Below, one piece after another: positions 1 through 8,068 of a stretch of 64,000 bases of DNA. The position numbers and the translations under genes were made by a program. The stretch's first letter is position 1; each line of letters begins with the position of its first letter. The DNA comes from Treponema maltophilum ATCC 51939 (GTDB lineage: Bacteria > Spirochaetota > Spirochaetia > Treponematales > Treponemataceae), in contig NZ_KE332518.1 of NCBI RefSeq assembly GCF_000413055.1, positions 2,466,389-2,530,388 on the forward strand, written 5' to 3'. The notes below the pieces were generated by a model. It was given only the letters and a program-made list of their open reading frames with translations. It had not been told where the DNA came from and ran no database searches.

Positions 1-1400
1 AAAACATTGCCATCATCAATCGCATTTGTGATAGTGTAAGAATGAAGTTCCTTTTCAAATACATCCTTTGTGGTTTTATAAGAACCAATTGTTCCATCGA
101 CTTGTTTATAATTTGAGTTTTCTTCAAAAATTGGTGTGCCGGTAAAACCAAACAATTGTGCTTTGGGGAAGAAAGTCTTTATTGCTTCATGATTATCTCC
201 AAATTGTGAACGATGGCATTCATCAAAAATAATTGCCATACGCTTATCTTGAAGCTTTAGTAGCCTTTCTTTAAAAGTCAATTCGCCTCTTTTTCTTTTT
301 TCTTGATTACGCTTACTATCATCATCAAGTGCAAGTCCAAGTTTTTGAATGGTAGTAACTATCACTTTATCCTTATAATCATCAGATGTGAGACGCTTAA
401 CTAAACTTTCTGTATTTGTATTTTCTTCCACACATCCTTCTTGAAACTTATTAAATTCTATACGAGTCTGTCTATCCAAATCTTTTCTATCCACAACAAA
501 CAAGCACTTTTCAATATCTGGATTATCTTTCAAAAGTGTTGATGTCTTAAATGATGTAAGAGTTTTGCCACTACCTGTAGTATGCCAAATATATCCATTG
601 CCCCGATTTTGCTCAATACAATCTACAATTGCTTTCACGGCATAGATCTGATATGGTCGCATAATCAACAATTTTTGCTCACTCACTACCAAAACCATAT
701 ATCTACTGATAAGTTCTCCAATAGTACACTTAGGTAAAAAACAATTCGCAAATTCATATAGATTGGTTATTTTATTATTGTTCTTATCTGCAAATTCATA
801 AATAGGCAAGAATCTTTCATCTGCATTAAATGAAAAATGCTCCTTGCGATTATTGGCAAAATAATAGGTATTAGTTTCATTACTAACAATAAAAAGCTGA
901 ATAAAACAAAGTAGAGAATTTGTATATCCATTTCCCGGATCATTTTTATAATTCACTATTTGTTCCATCGCTTTTTTAGGGGTGATTTGTAAAGTTTTTA
1001 ATTCAATCTGAACTACCGGGATACCATTAATAAGCAAGATAACATCATAGCGATGGTTACTATTTTCTGTGTTAATGCATAGTTGGTTGATTACTTCAAA
1101 TTCGTTTTTGCACCAGTTTTTGAGATTTACAAGAGTATATTGCAAAGGCGTATCATCATCTCTTTTAAAAGTATTTATTTCTCTGAGCTTTTTTGCATTC
1201 TCAAAAACATCTGGATTTATTATACTATCACATAATCTTATAAATTCAGAATCACTTAATTTTACACGGTTCAATCTTTCAAAATGCTTTCTGAAATTTT
1301 CTTCTAATGAAAATTGATCTCTAATATCTTCGCGATAAACATATTTTAAATCTATCAATTTTTTGATAAATTCATTCTCTATTTGTCTTTCATGCTTCAT
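1..1400 (-). CDS. hsdR: Type I restriction enzyme R subunit (HsdR), C-terminus beyond the window
   Basis: The first 466 codons of HsdR, the motor and nuclease subunit of a type I restriction-modification complex, read without a stop to the window edge. Directly visible: a PD-(D/E)XK nuclease signature (D119, then Q131, E133, K135), a Walker A motif TTGSGKT with K279, and a DEAH-type box DECH at residues 393-396, the SF2 translocase motor. HsdR proteins are normally about 1000 residues, so the second RecA domain and C-terminal helical part lie outside. The ATG at 1400 has AAGGA eight bases upstream. The gene starts 21 bp after the stop of a small XRE regulator on the same strand, which suggests joint transcription; hsdM and hsdS are not in view. 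Confidence 0.92.
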   Translation of the reverse strand, partial: MKHERQIENEFIKKLIDLKYVYREDIRDQFSLEENFRKHFERLNRVKLSDSEFIRLCDSIINPDVFENAKKLREINTFKRDDDTPLQYTLVNLKNWCKNEFEVINQLCINTENSNHRYDVILLINGIPVVQIELKTLQITPKKAMEQIVNYKNDPGNGYTNSLLCFIQLFIVSNETNTYYFANNRKEHFSFNADERFLPIYEFADKNNNKITNLYEFANCFLPKCTIGELISRYMVLVVSEQKLLIMRPYQIYAVKAIVDCIEQNRGNGYIWHTTGSGKTLTSFKTSTLLKDNPDIEKCLFVVDRKDLDRQTRIEFNKFQEGCVEENTNTESLVKRLTSDDYKDKVIVTTIQKLGLALDDDSKRNQEKRKRGELTFKERLLKLQDKRMAIIFDECHRSQFGDNHEAIKTFFPKAQLFGFTGTPIFEENSNYKQVDGTIGSYKTTKDVFEKELHSYTITNAIDDGNV

Positions 1401-1421
1401 ACTTATCATCCTTTATCCAAC

Positions 1422-1637
1422 TTAATTCATCGCTTCCAATAACGAAATCAAATCTTGGTCTAAATCTTTCTTTTTACAAAGCTCTATCAAGGCATATCTT
1501 GCTATCTGATTAGGTTTTGATTTATTATTCTCCCACCGATTCACTGAACTGAAGCCGACATGTAGTTCTCTGACTAATCCTTCTTGCGATAAATTTAACT
1601 CTGAGCGAATTGTCTTTATAATTTCAGAAAGTTCCAT
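1422..1637 (-). CDS. Small XRE-family DNA-binding regulator upstream of hsdR
   Basis: A 71-residue protein that is almost entirely one helix-turn-helix domain (about residues 5-60), with the Cro/CI recognition pattern LSQEGLVRELHVGFSSVNRWE. It precedes hsdR on the same strand with a 21 bp gap, so it probably controls the restriction operon, as controller proteins do in other restriction systems. Its promoter carries a palindrome over the -35 box (see 1682-1724), consistent with autoregulation. The link to restriction is inferred from position; the fold call is secure. Confidence 0.82.
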   Translation of the reverse strand: MELSEIIKTIRSELNLSQEGLVRELHVGFSSVNRWENNKSKPNQIARYALIELCKKKDLDQDLISLLEAMN

Positions 1638-1681
1638 ATCAATCTTCTCGTTGTTATTTATATCAAGTTTTTATACTGCAT

Positions 1682-1724
1682 ATTATATTATAAGCTATTA
1701 CATGTGACAATATTGTTAGTCACA
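1682..1724 (-). promoter_or_regulatory. Promoter and candidate operator of the XRE-hsdR operon
   Basis: On the minus strand a -35 TTGTCA (1710-1705), a 17 bp spacer and a -10 TATAAT (1687-1682) precede the XRE gene. The -35 box lies inside a perfect palindrome, ACAATATTGT, itself flanked by outer inverted arms TGTGAC (1703-1708) and GTCACA (1719-1724). A repressor bound there would block RNA polymerase, so the upstream XRE protein is the obvious candidate ligand. Confidence 0.5.
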
Positions 1725-1789
1725 GATAGTACTTTTTACAGCTACTATTTAAAAAGTTGATAAAACGATACACTGAATATATGAGATAG

Positions 1790-1942
1790 AAAGAATTAGA
1801 AGATACTTACAAAGTGCTTCAGACAAAACAGAAATACGCCGAGGATTTTGGCAGCATAAAAGATGGCATCGTAATCGTGATTTTGGAATACTTGTGTGAT
1901 TTACAAAGCGCTCTCTTTATGAAGTCTATTTTTACCGGATAA
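1790..1942 (+). pseudogene. Start-less open frame of 50 codons, possible gene remnant
   Basis: In the 433 bp gap between the XRE gene and the CPBP gene, one plus-strand frame is open from just after a TAG (1787) to a TAA at 1940-1942. It reads as ordinary protein-like sequence (ending LCDLQSALFMKSIFTG) but has no usable upstream start. I do not recognise the family. It may be the 3' end of a lost gene or chance. The rest of the gap (1943-2070) shows nothing clear. Confidence 0.2.
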
Positions 1943-2070
1943 TAACATAAGTAAGATTTTCAGCCCTTATAATATCATGAATTTCCAAATTTTCCGTTTA
2001 AGAACGACCTATAACAATGAAAGGCCATTCTTTGTATCGTATGCAGAAACCATGCTTCCCTTCCCGGAAT

Positions 2071-2898
2071 TCAGCTTTCCAATATTCTCCCTATGTGGCG
2101 TTTTTCAAAAAACAGATCTTTGTTTGTAAAAACGATAATTGCGGCGGCAAGTGTAACACAGATTGTTTCGACGCATTTTGTCGTTTGGGTCATTGCAATT
2201 TTTTCCTGCATGAAGTTTACAAAAAGGTGAAAAATAATACTTGCAAGCATGCTTCGGTTATTTTTCACGTAAACCCATGTTGTTATAAAACCGAACGGAA
2301 TAACGGAAATAAAAAAGTTGAACATATATAAAACATTCATTTCGCGTATGCCGTAATGGTAAGTGCCCGGAATAAAAAACAGCGGCAAGTGCCATAAAGC
2401 CCAGACAAAGCCGAATATAATCGATTCTTTGAACCAGCTGCAATATTGGGCGATTGAGTCTTCACCGTAACCGCGCCAACCCACTTCTTCCAAAACCGAA
2501 GCAAGCAAAATCGTTAAAAATGCGGAAGTGACCCCCGCTCCGGTAAAAGAAAAACCCTCCGTGACGGAAAACTGATTTAAAGACTGTCCCCAAAAGGTTG
2601 AAAGCAAAATGGAGCAGCCGACTATCAGTGCAAAAACAATTACGGCGGCAAAGATGTATTTCGGCCTTAATTTATAAAATCTGAAAATCTTGCGTTTAAA
2701 GTCCGCTTTCAATTCTTTGCTTTTTGAACCGAACACCGTGATGAGTGCGATTATTGCCGGCGAAAGGAGTCCGAGCAGCATTGTGAGCGTACAAATAAAA
2801 CCTTCTTTAAAAATGAGCGCGCAAAACCAAAAGCCCCAAGTTGCTAAAATAGTTGTAACATAAAATCGTACGGGTCTGTATGTATATTTTGTGTTCAT
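2071..2898 (-). CDS. CPBP family intramembrane glutamic endopeptidase
   Basis: A 275-residue polytopic membrane protein of the CAAX protease and bacteriocin-processing (Abi) family. Motif 1 is EEVGWRG with E137, E138 and R142; motif 2 is FVWALWHLP with H170; motif 3 is IIFHLFVNF with H224 and N228. All catalytic positions of active family members are present. The start has AGAGG seven bases upstream. It lies 17 bp after the stop of an XRE-type regulator on the same strand and probably shares its transcript. Bacterial members process or resist peptides or mature membrane proteins; the substrate here is unknown. Confidence 0.88.
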   Translation of the reverse strand: MNTKYTYRPVRFYVTTILATWGFWFCALIFKEGFICTLTMLLGLLSPAIIALITVFGSKSKELKADFKRKIFRFYKLRPKYIFAAVIVFALIVGCSILLSTFWGQSLNQFSVTEGFSFTGAGVTSAFLTILLASVLEEVGWRGYGEDSIAQYCSWFKESIIFGFVWALWHLPLFFIPGTYHYGIREMNVLYMFNFFISVIPFGFITTWVYVKNNRSMLASIIFHLFVNFMQEKIAMTQTTKCVETICVTLAAAIIVFTNKDLFFEKRHIGRILES

Positions 2899-2915
2899 GT
2901 AAACCTCTTATAATT

Positions 2916-3797
2916 TTATAAAATCCGAATTTCGGATTTCCAACCGTTCAATTCCACAATCAAGTCGGCGTCGGTTTGCACTTCTTTTTTCTCGCGTTTA
3001 TCGATGAGTATGTTGTTGTCGGAATCCAAAAAGCGGGTTCGGCGGCCGGCATTTCGTAGACAATAATTTGAATGTTCGGCAAAGCGGATTTTGGAAATCG
3101 CCTTCACCTGATTAAAATCGATTTTGCCTTTACAATTATTTATTTCCGCATACAGATTCGAATCGGTATCCAACTCGGTGTGGCCGCCGGTATTTGTAAA
3201 AAAGCAGTTTGAAACTTTGCCGGAAAATTCCAAGGCTTCAAATGTAATATCGCGGATTTTCAGATTTTCCGTTTCCGAATGAATTTCAATATCCGCAACG
3301 AATTTTGCCGGAATGCGGATCAGCACAAAAAGATTTTCCAAAGCATTCGCGGCGCTGAAATCCGCCGAATGATTTACGATAACGTCCATGCGATTTTTAT
3401 CTTCAACAATCTTAACCTTTGCCTGCTGTGCGAGACAAACTATTTTATTTGAAGCGAGAAGAACTTGAAGTTTTTCGTCCTTTGTTTGTTCCACTATGAT
3501 TTCGTGAGCGGCGCCGATTTTAAAATCGATTTTTTTCGGATTGTCCAAATCGTATTCGGTTCCGCTTTCATACAAAAACTCGTGCTTGGACAAGAGGCTT
3601 TTTTCTTCGTTCAAAAGCGAATCGAGCGACTCATTAAACAAAAGGGAAATAGCAATGATATTTCCGATGTCGGGAAGCCCTATCCCGCTTTCCCACTTTG
3701 TAATTGCCTGACGGCTTACGTGGATTTTTTCCGCAAGTTCTTCCTGCGAAAGATTTTTTTGCTTTCGCAAGGTTTTCAGTTTTTCAGAAAAGTTCAT
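2916..3797 (-). CDS. XRE-family regulator with C-terminal beta-rich (DUF4097-like) domain
   Basis: A 293-residue protein. Residues about 3-60 form a classic HTH_3 domain (LRKQKNLSQEELAEKIHVSRQAITKWE). A short linker is followed by about 200 residues of alternating hydrophobic beta strands and turns resembling the DUF4097 repeat sheet. The first in-frame ATG at 3896 is not the likely start; the ATG at 3797 has GGGAG nine bases upstream and begins directly at the HTH domain. It reads into the CPBP protease gene 17 bp downstream. The long structured leader 3798-4083 sits just upstream. Confidence 0.78.
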   Translation of the reverse strand: MNFSEKLKTLRKQKNLSQEELAEKIHVSRQAITKWESGIGLPDIGNIIAISLLFNESLDSLLNEEKSLLSKHEFLYESGTEYDLDNPKKIDFKIGAAHEIIVEQTKDEKLQVLLASNKIVCLAQQAKVKIVEDKNRMDVIVNHSADFSAANALENLFVLIRIPAKFVADIEIHSETENLKIRDITFEALEFSGKVSNCFFTNTGGHTELDTDSNLYAEINNCKGKIDFNQVKAISKIRFAEHSNYCLRNAGRRTRFLDSDNNILIDKREKKEVQTDADLIVELNGWKSEIRIL

Positions 3798-4083
3798 ACA
3801 TAATCTCCCATAAAAACTTTTGCAGGAAATTAGAGCCTTCGGCTCGTTCTGCAAAGAACTGATTCTACGTGTCCGCTTTCGCGGACTTCGAATCAATTTC
3901 CGAAAAAGTTTTTAGTCGTGCGCAAACGCGCACACGTTCAATAATCGAGTTTGCAAATAGAGTGTATCGTACTCATACGATTCTTATCGAAACGGTATGT
4001 ATACACGTCTTTCTGCAAACATCCACGCAAACTCGAGATAAAAAACGACGGCGATATTTCAGACGGCGTTTTTTATCGTATCT
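3798..4083 (-). repeat. Hairpin-rich non-coding leader element (long form)
   Basis: No convincing gene lies here; instead there is a series of inverted repeats: GAGCC/GGCTC (3833-3845), GTTC/GAAC (3846-3859), TGATTC/GAATCA enclosing GTCCGC/GCGGAC (3860-3895), GTGCGC/GCGCAC (3918-3933), CGAGTTTGC (3946-3954) pairing with GCAAACTCG (4027-4035) around ATCGTA/TACGAT (3966-3981), and GATAAAAAACG (4037-4047) pairing with CGTTTTTTATC (4067-4077). Both ends of the block recur at 54578-54632 in front of another gene. It could be a structured 5' leader of the XRE/CPBP operon or a small repeat element. The remainder to 4209 shows nothing. Confidence 0.5.
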
Positions 4084-4209
4084 CCTTCACGAATATGCTT
4101 CGGCATTCGTAATTTTCAGGCAGATGATAACCTTGCGGCCGCAATTGTAAAAGAAATTATACCTTACAATTCGATACATTTTCGCTACTTATAGTAGCAT
4201 AACCGATTC

Positions 4210-4320
4210 TTATGATAAAATTCCGCTGTAAATTGCAAAATCTTCGTCTTTGAATACGTTAAAAACGACTTTTATCCCGCTTCCGGTTTCTTTACAGTAT
4301 GTGCGGACGGTTGCTACCGC
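4210..4320 (-). pseudogene. Duplicated 3' end of the macrodomain gene
   Basis: About 111 bp matches the 3' end of the macrodomain gene at 5578-5688 with only about five to seven mismatches, including the stop codon region. It encodes the last 36 or so residues (…VRTYCKETGSGIKVVFNVFKDEDF… in short form) without an upstream gene body. The homology ends abruptly near 4321, just before the end of the membrane protein gene. This is a partial gene duplication, left by recombination between direct repeats or by insertion of the genes in between. Confidence 0.75.
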
Positions 4321-4357
4321 ATGTGTTTTTCCAAATGAAGTTTTTACATATTTTCCG

Positions 4358-5083
4358 TCATAAATTTTTATCCCTAAGATCGTTAACGATTGAAATACTT
4401 TGTTTTAAAAGCCAAATTGTTGATAATATAATAGCAATGAACAAAGGGATCGGCTTTATGCTTTGTCCGAAATAAGTACAGATGATTTGCAATAGTCCAA
4501 TCGTTATCCCGCTGTATTTCCAAAAGGAATGCGATAATAATCCCGACCAAAAAATTATAAACAGTCCCAGCAAGATATCGCATAAATGCCAAGCGGCGTA
4601 AATTTCGGCTAAAGTCGTTCGGAGATTGTCACCCGTAACAACTGGCAGACCGTTGACAGGATATACAAGTCTTCCGGTTTCAAACATTATTAACAGCCAT
4701 GCCATTAGCATTAGTATAAAGCTTACCGTTACAAATCCGGTCAGTATATTTTTATTTTGAGAATATACCTTGCGTACACTATAAAAAACGCCACCGCAAA
4801 GGATAGTTGAAAGCATGAGCAATTCATCTATAATCATCAGTAGCGTACGATGTTGATTTACGGTTTCCTGCAAGAATTTTGCCGATTTTAGCCGGAGACT
4901 GAAATATAAAAATCCAATCCGAATCCCCATATATACAAAAATACCGATAAGGAACATCGCTGAGATAAAAAAACAGTTTCGGTTTTGCTTAAAGGTCTGA
5001 TTTTTCATTTTTTTCTCTATCATAATTTGTTTTGTAAACCGCCTTAAAATGCCGTCTGTCCTCCTGTTATAAATTTTCAACAT
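4358..5083 (-). CDS. Polytopic membrane protein of unknown function
   Basis: Up to 241 residues with about six hydrophobic segments and basic N- and C-terminal ends. I do not recognise the family. The first ATG (5083) overlaps the upstream TudS gene by 17 bp. An AGGAGG lies inside the ORF, about nine bases before an ATT codon, and two further ATGs follow at codons 21 and 26, so the true start is uncertain. It probably shares a transcript with TudS. It lies between a duplicated macrodomain tail (4210-4320) and its source gene. Confidence 0.6.
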   Translation of the reverse strand: MLKIYNRRTDGILRRFTKQIMIEKKMKNQTFKQNRNCFFISAMFLIGIFVYMGIRIGFLYFSLRLKSAKFLQETVNQHRTLLMIIDELLMLSTILCGGVFYSVRKVYSQNKNILTGFVTVSFILMLMAWLLIMFETGRLVYPVNGLPVVTGDNLRTTLAEIYAAWHLCDILLGLFIIFWSGLLSHSFWKYSGITIGLLQIICTYFGQSIKPIPLFIAIILSTIWLLKQSISIVNDLRDKNL

Positions 5084-5483
5084 CTATCACCTTAATATTG
5101 TTTTCCTTGAGAAGCTTTGCAAAAATACCTTGTCCCGAAATCAGTTTTCCTGAAAAAGAGCCGTCATATATCATGTTTACACCGCAAGAGGGACTTCTCG
5201 ACTGAAGAATTACAAGTTCAATTTTCCGATCGAGAATCTTTTTCAGGGCGATTTGTGCTCCTTTTCTGAATTCCGCATCTACGGAGTTTCCGTTTTTTTG
5301 CATGACAATTCCTTTAACTATTTCAGCGGGTTCTCTTGGAATAGGCAATCCGCCGAGCACTTCAGGGCATACGGGAACAACTTGATGCCCTTTTACAAAT
5401 TCAATTACTTTTTGAGAAAAATTATTTCCGCCATTATATTTGCAGTTCTCTCCCAACAGGCATGCGCTGACAGCAATTTTCAT
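5067..5483 (-). CDS. TudS family (DUF523) putative thiouracil desulfurase
   Basis: A 138-residue protein matching DUF523. The cysteines that hold a [4Fe-4S] cluster in TudS enzymes are present: C8 in SACLLG, C39 in VPVCPEVLGG and C100 in SRSPSCG, plus C14. Family members remove sulfur from 2-thiouracil; the physiological substrate here is inferred. The start at 5483 is chosen over 5525 because GGAG lies six bases upstream and the conserved MKIAVSACLLG begins there. The downstream membrane protein overlaps its 3' end. Confidence 0.85.
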   Translation of the reverse strand: MKIAVSACLLGENCKYNGGNNFSQKVIEFVKGHQVVPVCPEVLGGLPIPREPAEIVKGIVMQKNGNSVDAEFRKGAQIALKKILDRKIELVILQSRSPSCGVNMIYDGSFSGKLISGQGIFAKLLKENNIKVIDVENL

Positions 5484-5577
5484 TATATACTCCATAAAGT
5501 TTCTATTATTACATAATGCCGACAATCCTCTTTTCTTCTGTGCCGAATAAGTGCCAACATATTTTCGACTATTTTTT

Positions 5578-6363
5578 TTATGGTAAAATTCCGCTGTAAA
5601 TTGCGAAATCTTCGTCTTTGAATACGTTAAAAACGACTTTTATTCCGCTTCCCGTTTCTTTACAGTATGTGCGGACGGTTTCTACCGCAATTTCCGCCGC
5701 ACGCCGATTCGGAAACATAAAGACGCCGGTGGAAATACAGCAAAAGGCGATACTTTTTACGTTGTGCGCTTCGGCGAGTTCAAGGCAGGAACGATAGCAT
5801 GACGCCAATTGTTCTTCGTGTTTTTTTTGTAAGCGCCCCTGCACAATAGGCCCTACGGTGTGGATCACGTACTTGCACGGCAGGTTGAACGCGCTCGTGA
5901 TTTTTGCGCTTCCCGTCGGTTCTTCATGCCCCTGTTTTTGCATGATGCCGGCACAAACCGCGCGCAACTGCACGCCTGCGAATGTGTGGATGCAGTTGTC
6001 GATGCACGCGTGGCAGGGCAGCCAGCAGCCGGTCATAGCGCTGTTTGCCGCGTTTACGATCGCATCGACTTTGAGCCGTGTAATGTCGCCCTGCCACAGA
6101 TAAAAAGTCCCGTTCCCTTGTGCGGCAAGAGGCTTTAACTGCGCAAGATCGGTAATGCCGCCCTCCCGGATCGTTTCCCGTAAATATTCGTCCTGTATGC
6201 GTAAAAATTCTTCACTTGTATCTTGCGGCGGACGGACGTTCATGAGGGAACGGAGCAGACGCTTTTGTTCCCGCTCGTCACCCGGTATTCGCGCCGTGCG
6301 ATAACCGGGGTTTTCCTTTAAAAGACAATCTATTAAAAAAATGCGCCGTTCTTTTTGTGTCAT
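5578..6363 (-). CDS. Zinc-dependent macrodomain protein-ADP-ribose hydrolase
   Basis: A 261-residue protein with an N-terminal helical extension (residues 1-85) and a macrodomain (about 86-258). ADP-ribose-binding motifs are VNAAN (103-107) and HTVGP (168-172). The loop GC-W-L-P-CHACIDN (112-123) is the zinc-binding signature of the Zn-macro class that reverses protein ADP-ribosylation in staphylococci and streptococci. There the gene sits with sirTM and lipoate genes; none of those is nearby, so the target is unknown. A copy of its last 110 bp lies at 4210-4320. AAGGA precedes the ATG. Confidence 0.87.
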   Translation of the reverse strand: MTQKERRIFLIDCLLKENPGYRTARIPGDEREQKRLLRSLMNVRPPQDTSEEFLRIQDEYLRETIREGGITDLAQLKPLAAQGNGTFYLWQGDITRLKVDAIVNAANSAMTGCWLPCHACIDNCIHTFAGVQLRAVCAGIMQKQGHEEPTGSAKITSAFNLPCKYVIHTVGPIVQGRLQKKHEEQLASCYRSCLELAEAHNVKSIAFCCISTGVFMFPNRRAAEIAVETVRTYCKETGSGIKVVFNVFKDEDFAIYSGILP

Positions 6364-6442
6364 ACCTGTTCCTTGTGTAATCCGATTGATTATAACAAAA
6401 AACGCGGCGGAAGTTAAAGCCGGCGCAGAGGTAAAGTTTCGG

Positions 6443-7390
6443 TTAATTCATGTCGGCAAAAGCATCTTTGAGCCGTTTTGCGCTTGCTTCCAACGCAGCC
6501 TGTTCGTCTGCAGGAAGGGTGCCTTCGATGACCCGTTCCGCACCGTTCCGTCCGACAACGCAGGGTACGCTCAAGCATACGTCTTTAAGCCCGAACTCTC
6601 CGTCAAGCGTCATCGAAACGGACAAAATGCTGTGTTCGTTGCGCAAAATGGCACCCGCTATTCTCGTCAGGGCCAAGCCGACGGCAAAATAGGTGGAACC
6701 TTTGTAGTCGATAATATGATACGCGGAATCCCGTACTTCTTCCAGAATTTTTGCTTTGTCGAAGTGCGGGCCGGAGCTGCACACGCCGCCGGAACAGTAT
6801 TCGTCGATACGCCGTCCCGCAACGGATGTCATCGACCAAGCAGCAAATTCGCTGTCGCCGTGTTCGCCCAAAATATAACCGTGAATGTTGCGCGCGTCGA
6901 CGCCGCATTCTTTGCTGAGCGTGTAGCGGAAGCGCGCCGTATCCAAAACGGTGCCGGAACCGATAACTCTTCCGCGCTCCCAGCCGGAAGCCTTGAGCGC
7001 CGCCCGTGTTAATATATCCACGGGATTGCTTACAATCAGCATAACACCGTTGCAGCCGCTTTCGGCGATGTCTTTTGCAATGCCGGTGATAATGGCAGCG
7101 TTGCGTTTCAGCAAGTCTATGCGCGTTTCCCCGCTCTGTTGTTTTGCTCCCGCCGTAACCACGACAATATCGCTGTCGGCATAATCGGCCTTATCGCCCG
7201 CGTGTATGTCGACTTGCGGTAAAAAAGGCAGGCCCTGTACAAGGTCGAGCGCCTGTCCTTCGGCAAAATTTTTATTCATATCGGTTATTGCGATTTCGTC
7301 CGCATAACCGCTTTGAGCCAATGCGTAGGCAAAGGTTGAACCGACCGCACCTGCTCCCACAACGGTAACTTTGCGTTTCTTTTCATCCAT
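6443..7390 (-). CDS. ldh: L-lactate dehydrogenase
   Basis: A 315-residue NAD-dependent dehydrogenase that reduces pyruvate to L-lactate and regenerates NAD+ in fermentation. It shows GAGAVGS (NAD binding, 12-18), the substrate loop QQSGETR with R90, SNPVDILT, the GTVLDTARFR block (D150, R153) and the active site GEHGDSE with H177. Q84 in the substrate loop favours lactate rather than malate dehydrogenase. Length is normal. GGAGG lies six bases before the ATG. Confidence 0.93.
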   Translation of the reverse strand: MDEKKRKVTVVGAGAVGSTFAYALAQSGYADEIAITDMNKNFAEGQALDLVQGLPFLPQVDIHAGDKADYADSDIVVVTAGAKQQSGETRIDLLKRNAAIITGIAKDIAESGCNGVMLIVSNPVDILTRAALKASGWERGRVIGSGTVLDTARFRYTLSKECGVDARNIHGYILGEHGDSEFAAWSMTSVAGRRIDEYCSGGVCSSGPHFDKAKILEEVRDSAYHIIDYKGSTYFAVGLALTRIAGAILRNEHSILSVSMTLDGEFGLKDVCLSVPCVVGRNGAERVIEGTLPADEQAALEASAKRLKDAFADMN

Positions 7391-7510
7391 AGGATACCTC
7401 CGCTTAAAACATACTGAAATGCATATGTTTAGGCAAGAAGAAAATGCGGATTTTTCTGATAGCTTTTTCGCTTATTATGTATTCCGTCGATTTCCCTTTT
7501 ACATTATGGT

Positions 7511-8056
7511 TTACATGCTCTCCTTCAATATCTGCACGATTTCATCATGCGTTAAAACCTTATACCCGCCTTTGAGGATGAAGGTTCCGTCGGCGATGCC
7601 TTCGATCATGTCTTCCGTAACGCCGAGCTCTTTTATACTCAATGCGAGGTGCATTTCCTGCATCCACTTTTTCATTTCGGAAAGACCTGCTTGTACAATT
7701 TCGTCATCGGATTTTCCGGCCGGGTCTACGTTCCAAACGGTTGTAGCATAGCGTTTGAATTTGGGGATTGCGTTCAACATGATATGCCGGTAATACGGAA
7801 GCGATACGGCGGAAAGCGTCATGCCGTGCGTGGCGTCGGTATAGGCACCGACGGACTGTCCGATCATGTGCACCATCCAATCGGTCGACTTGCCTTTTTC
7901 GACAAGCGTATTGAGCGCCCACGTCGCAATCCACATGATATTGCTGCGCGCTTCGTAGTTTTTCGGTTCTTTTGCGGCGATACGGCTGCTATGGATAAGC
8001 GATCGCAAAAGGCCTTCCATAATGTAATCGGAAGTGTTGAAACTTAAGATAGCCAC
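7511..8056 (-). pseudogene. Iron-containing alcohol dehydrogenase, N-terminal half missing
   Basis: The 181 residues match the C-terminal half of group III iron-dependent alcohol dehydrogenases (full length about 380-390), including the iron-ligand histidines in HMIGQSVGAYTDATHG. The NAD-binding N-terminal half is absent; the open frame begins at a GTG with no ribosome binding site, 12 bp from the stop of the upstream hydrolase. The sequence is otherwise well conserved, so the truncation is probably fairly recent. It cannot work as a complete dehydrogenase. Confidence 0.82.
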
Positions 8057-8068
8057 CCGTTTACTTTT

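Noticed and set aside
6341..7012. 223-codon plus-strand frame opposite ldh
   Set aside because: Antisense to a confident, fully conserved gene.
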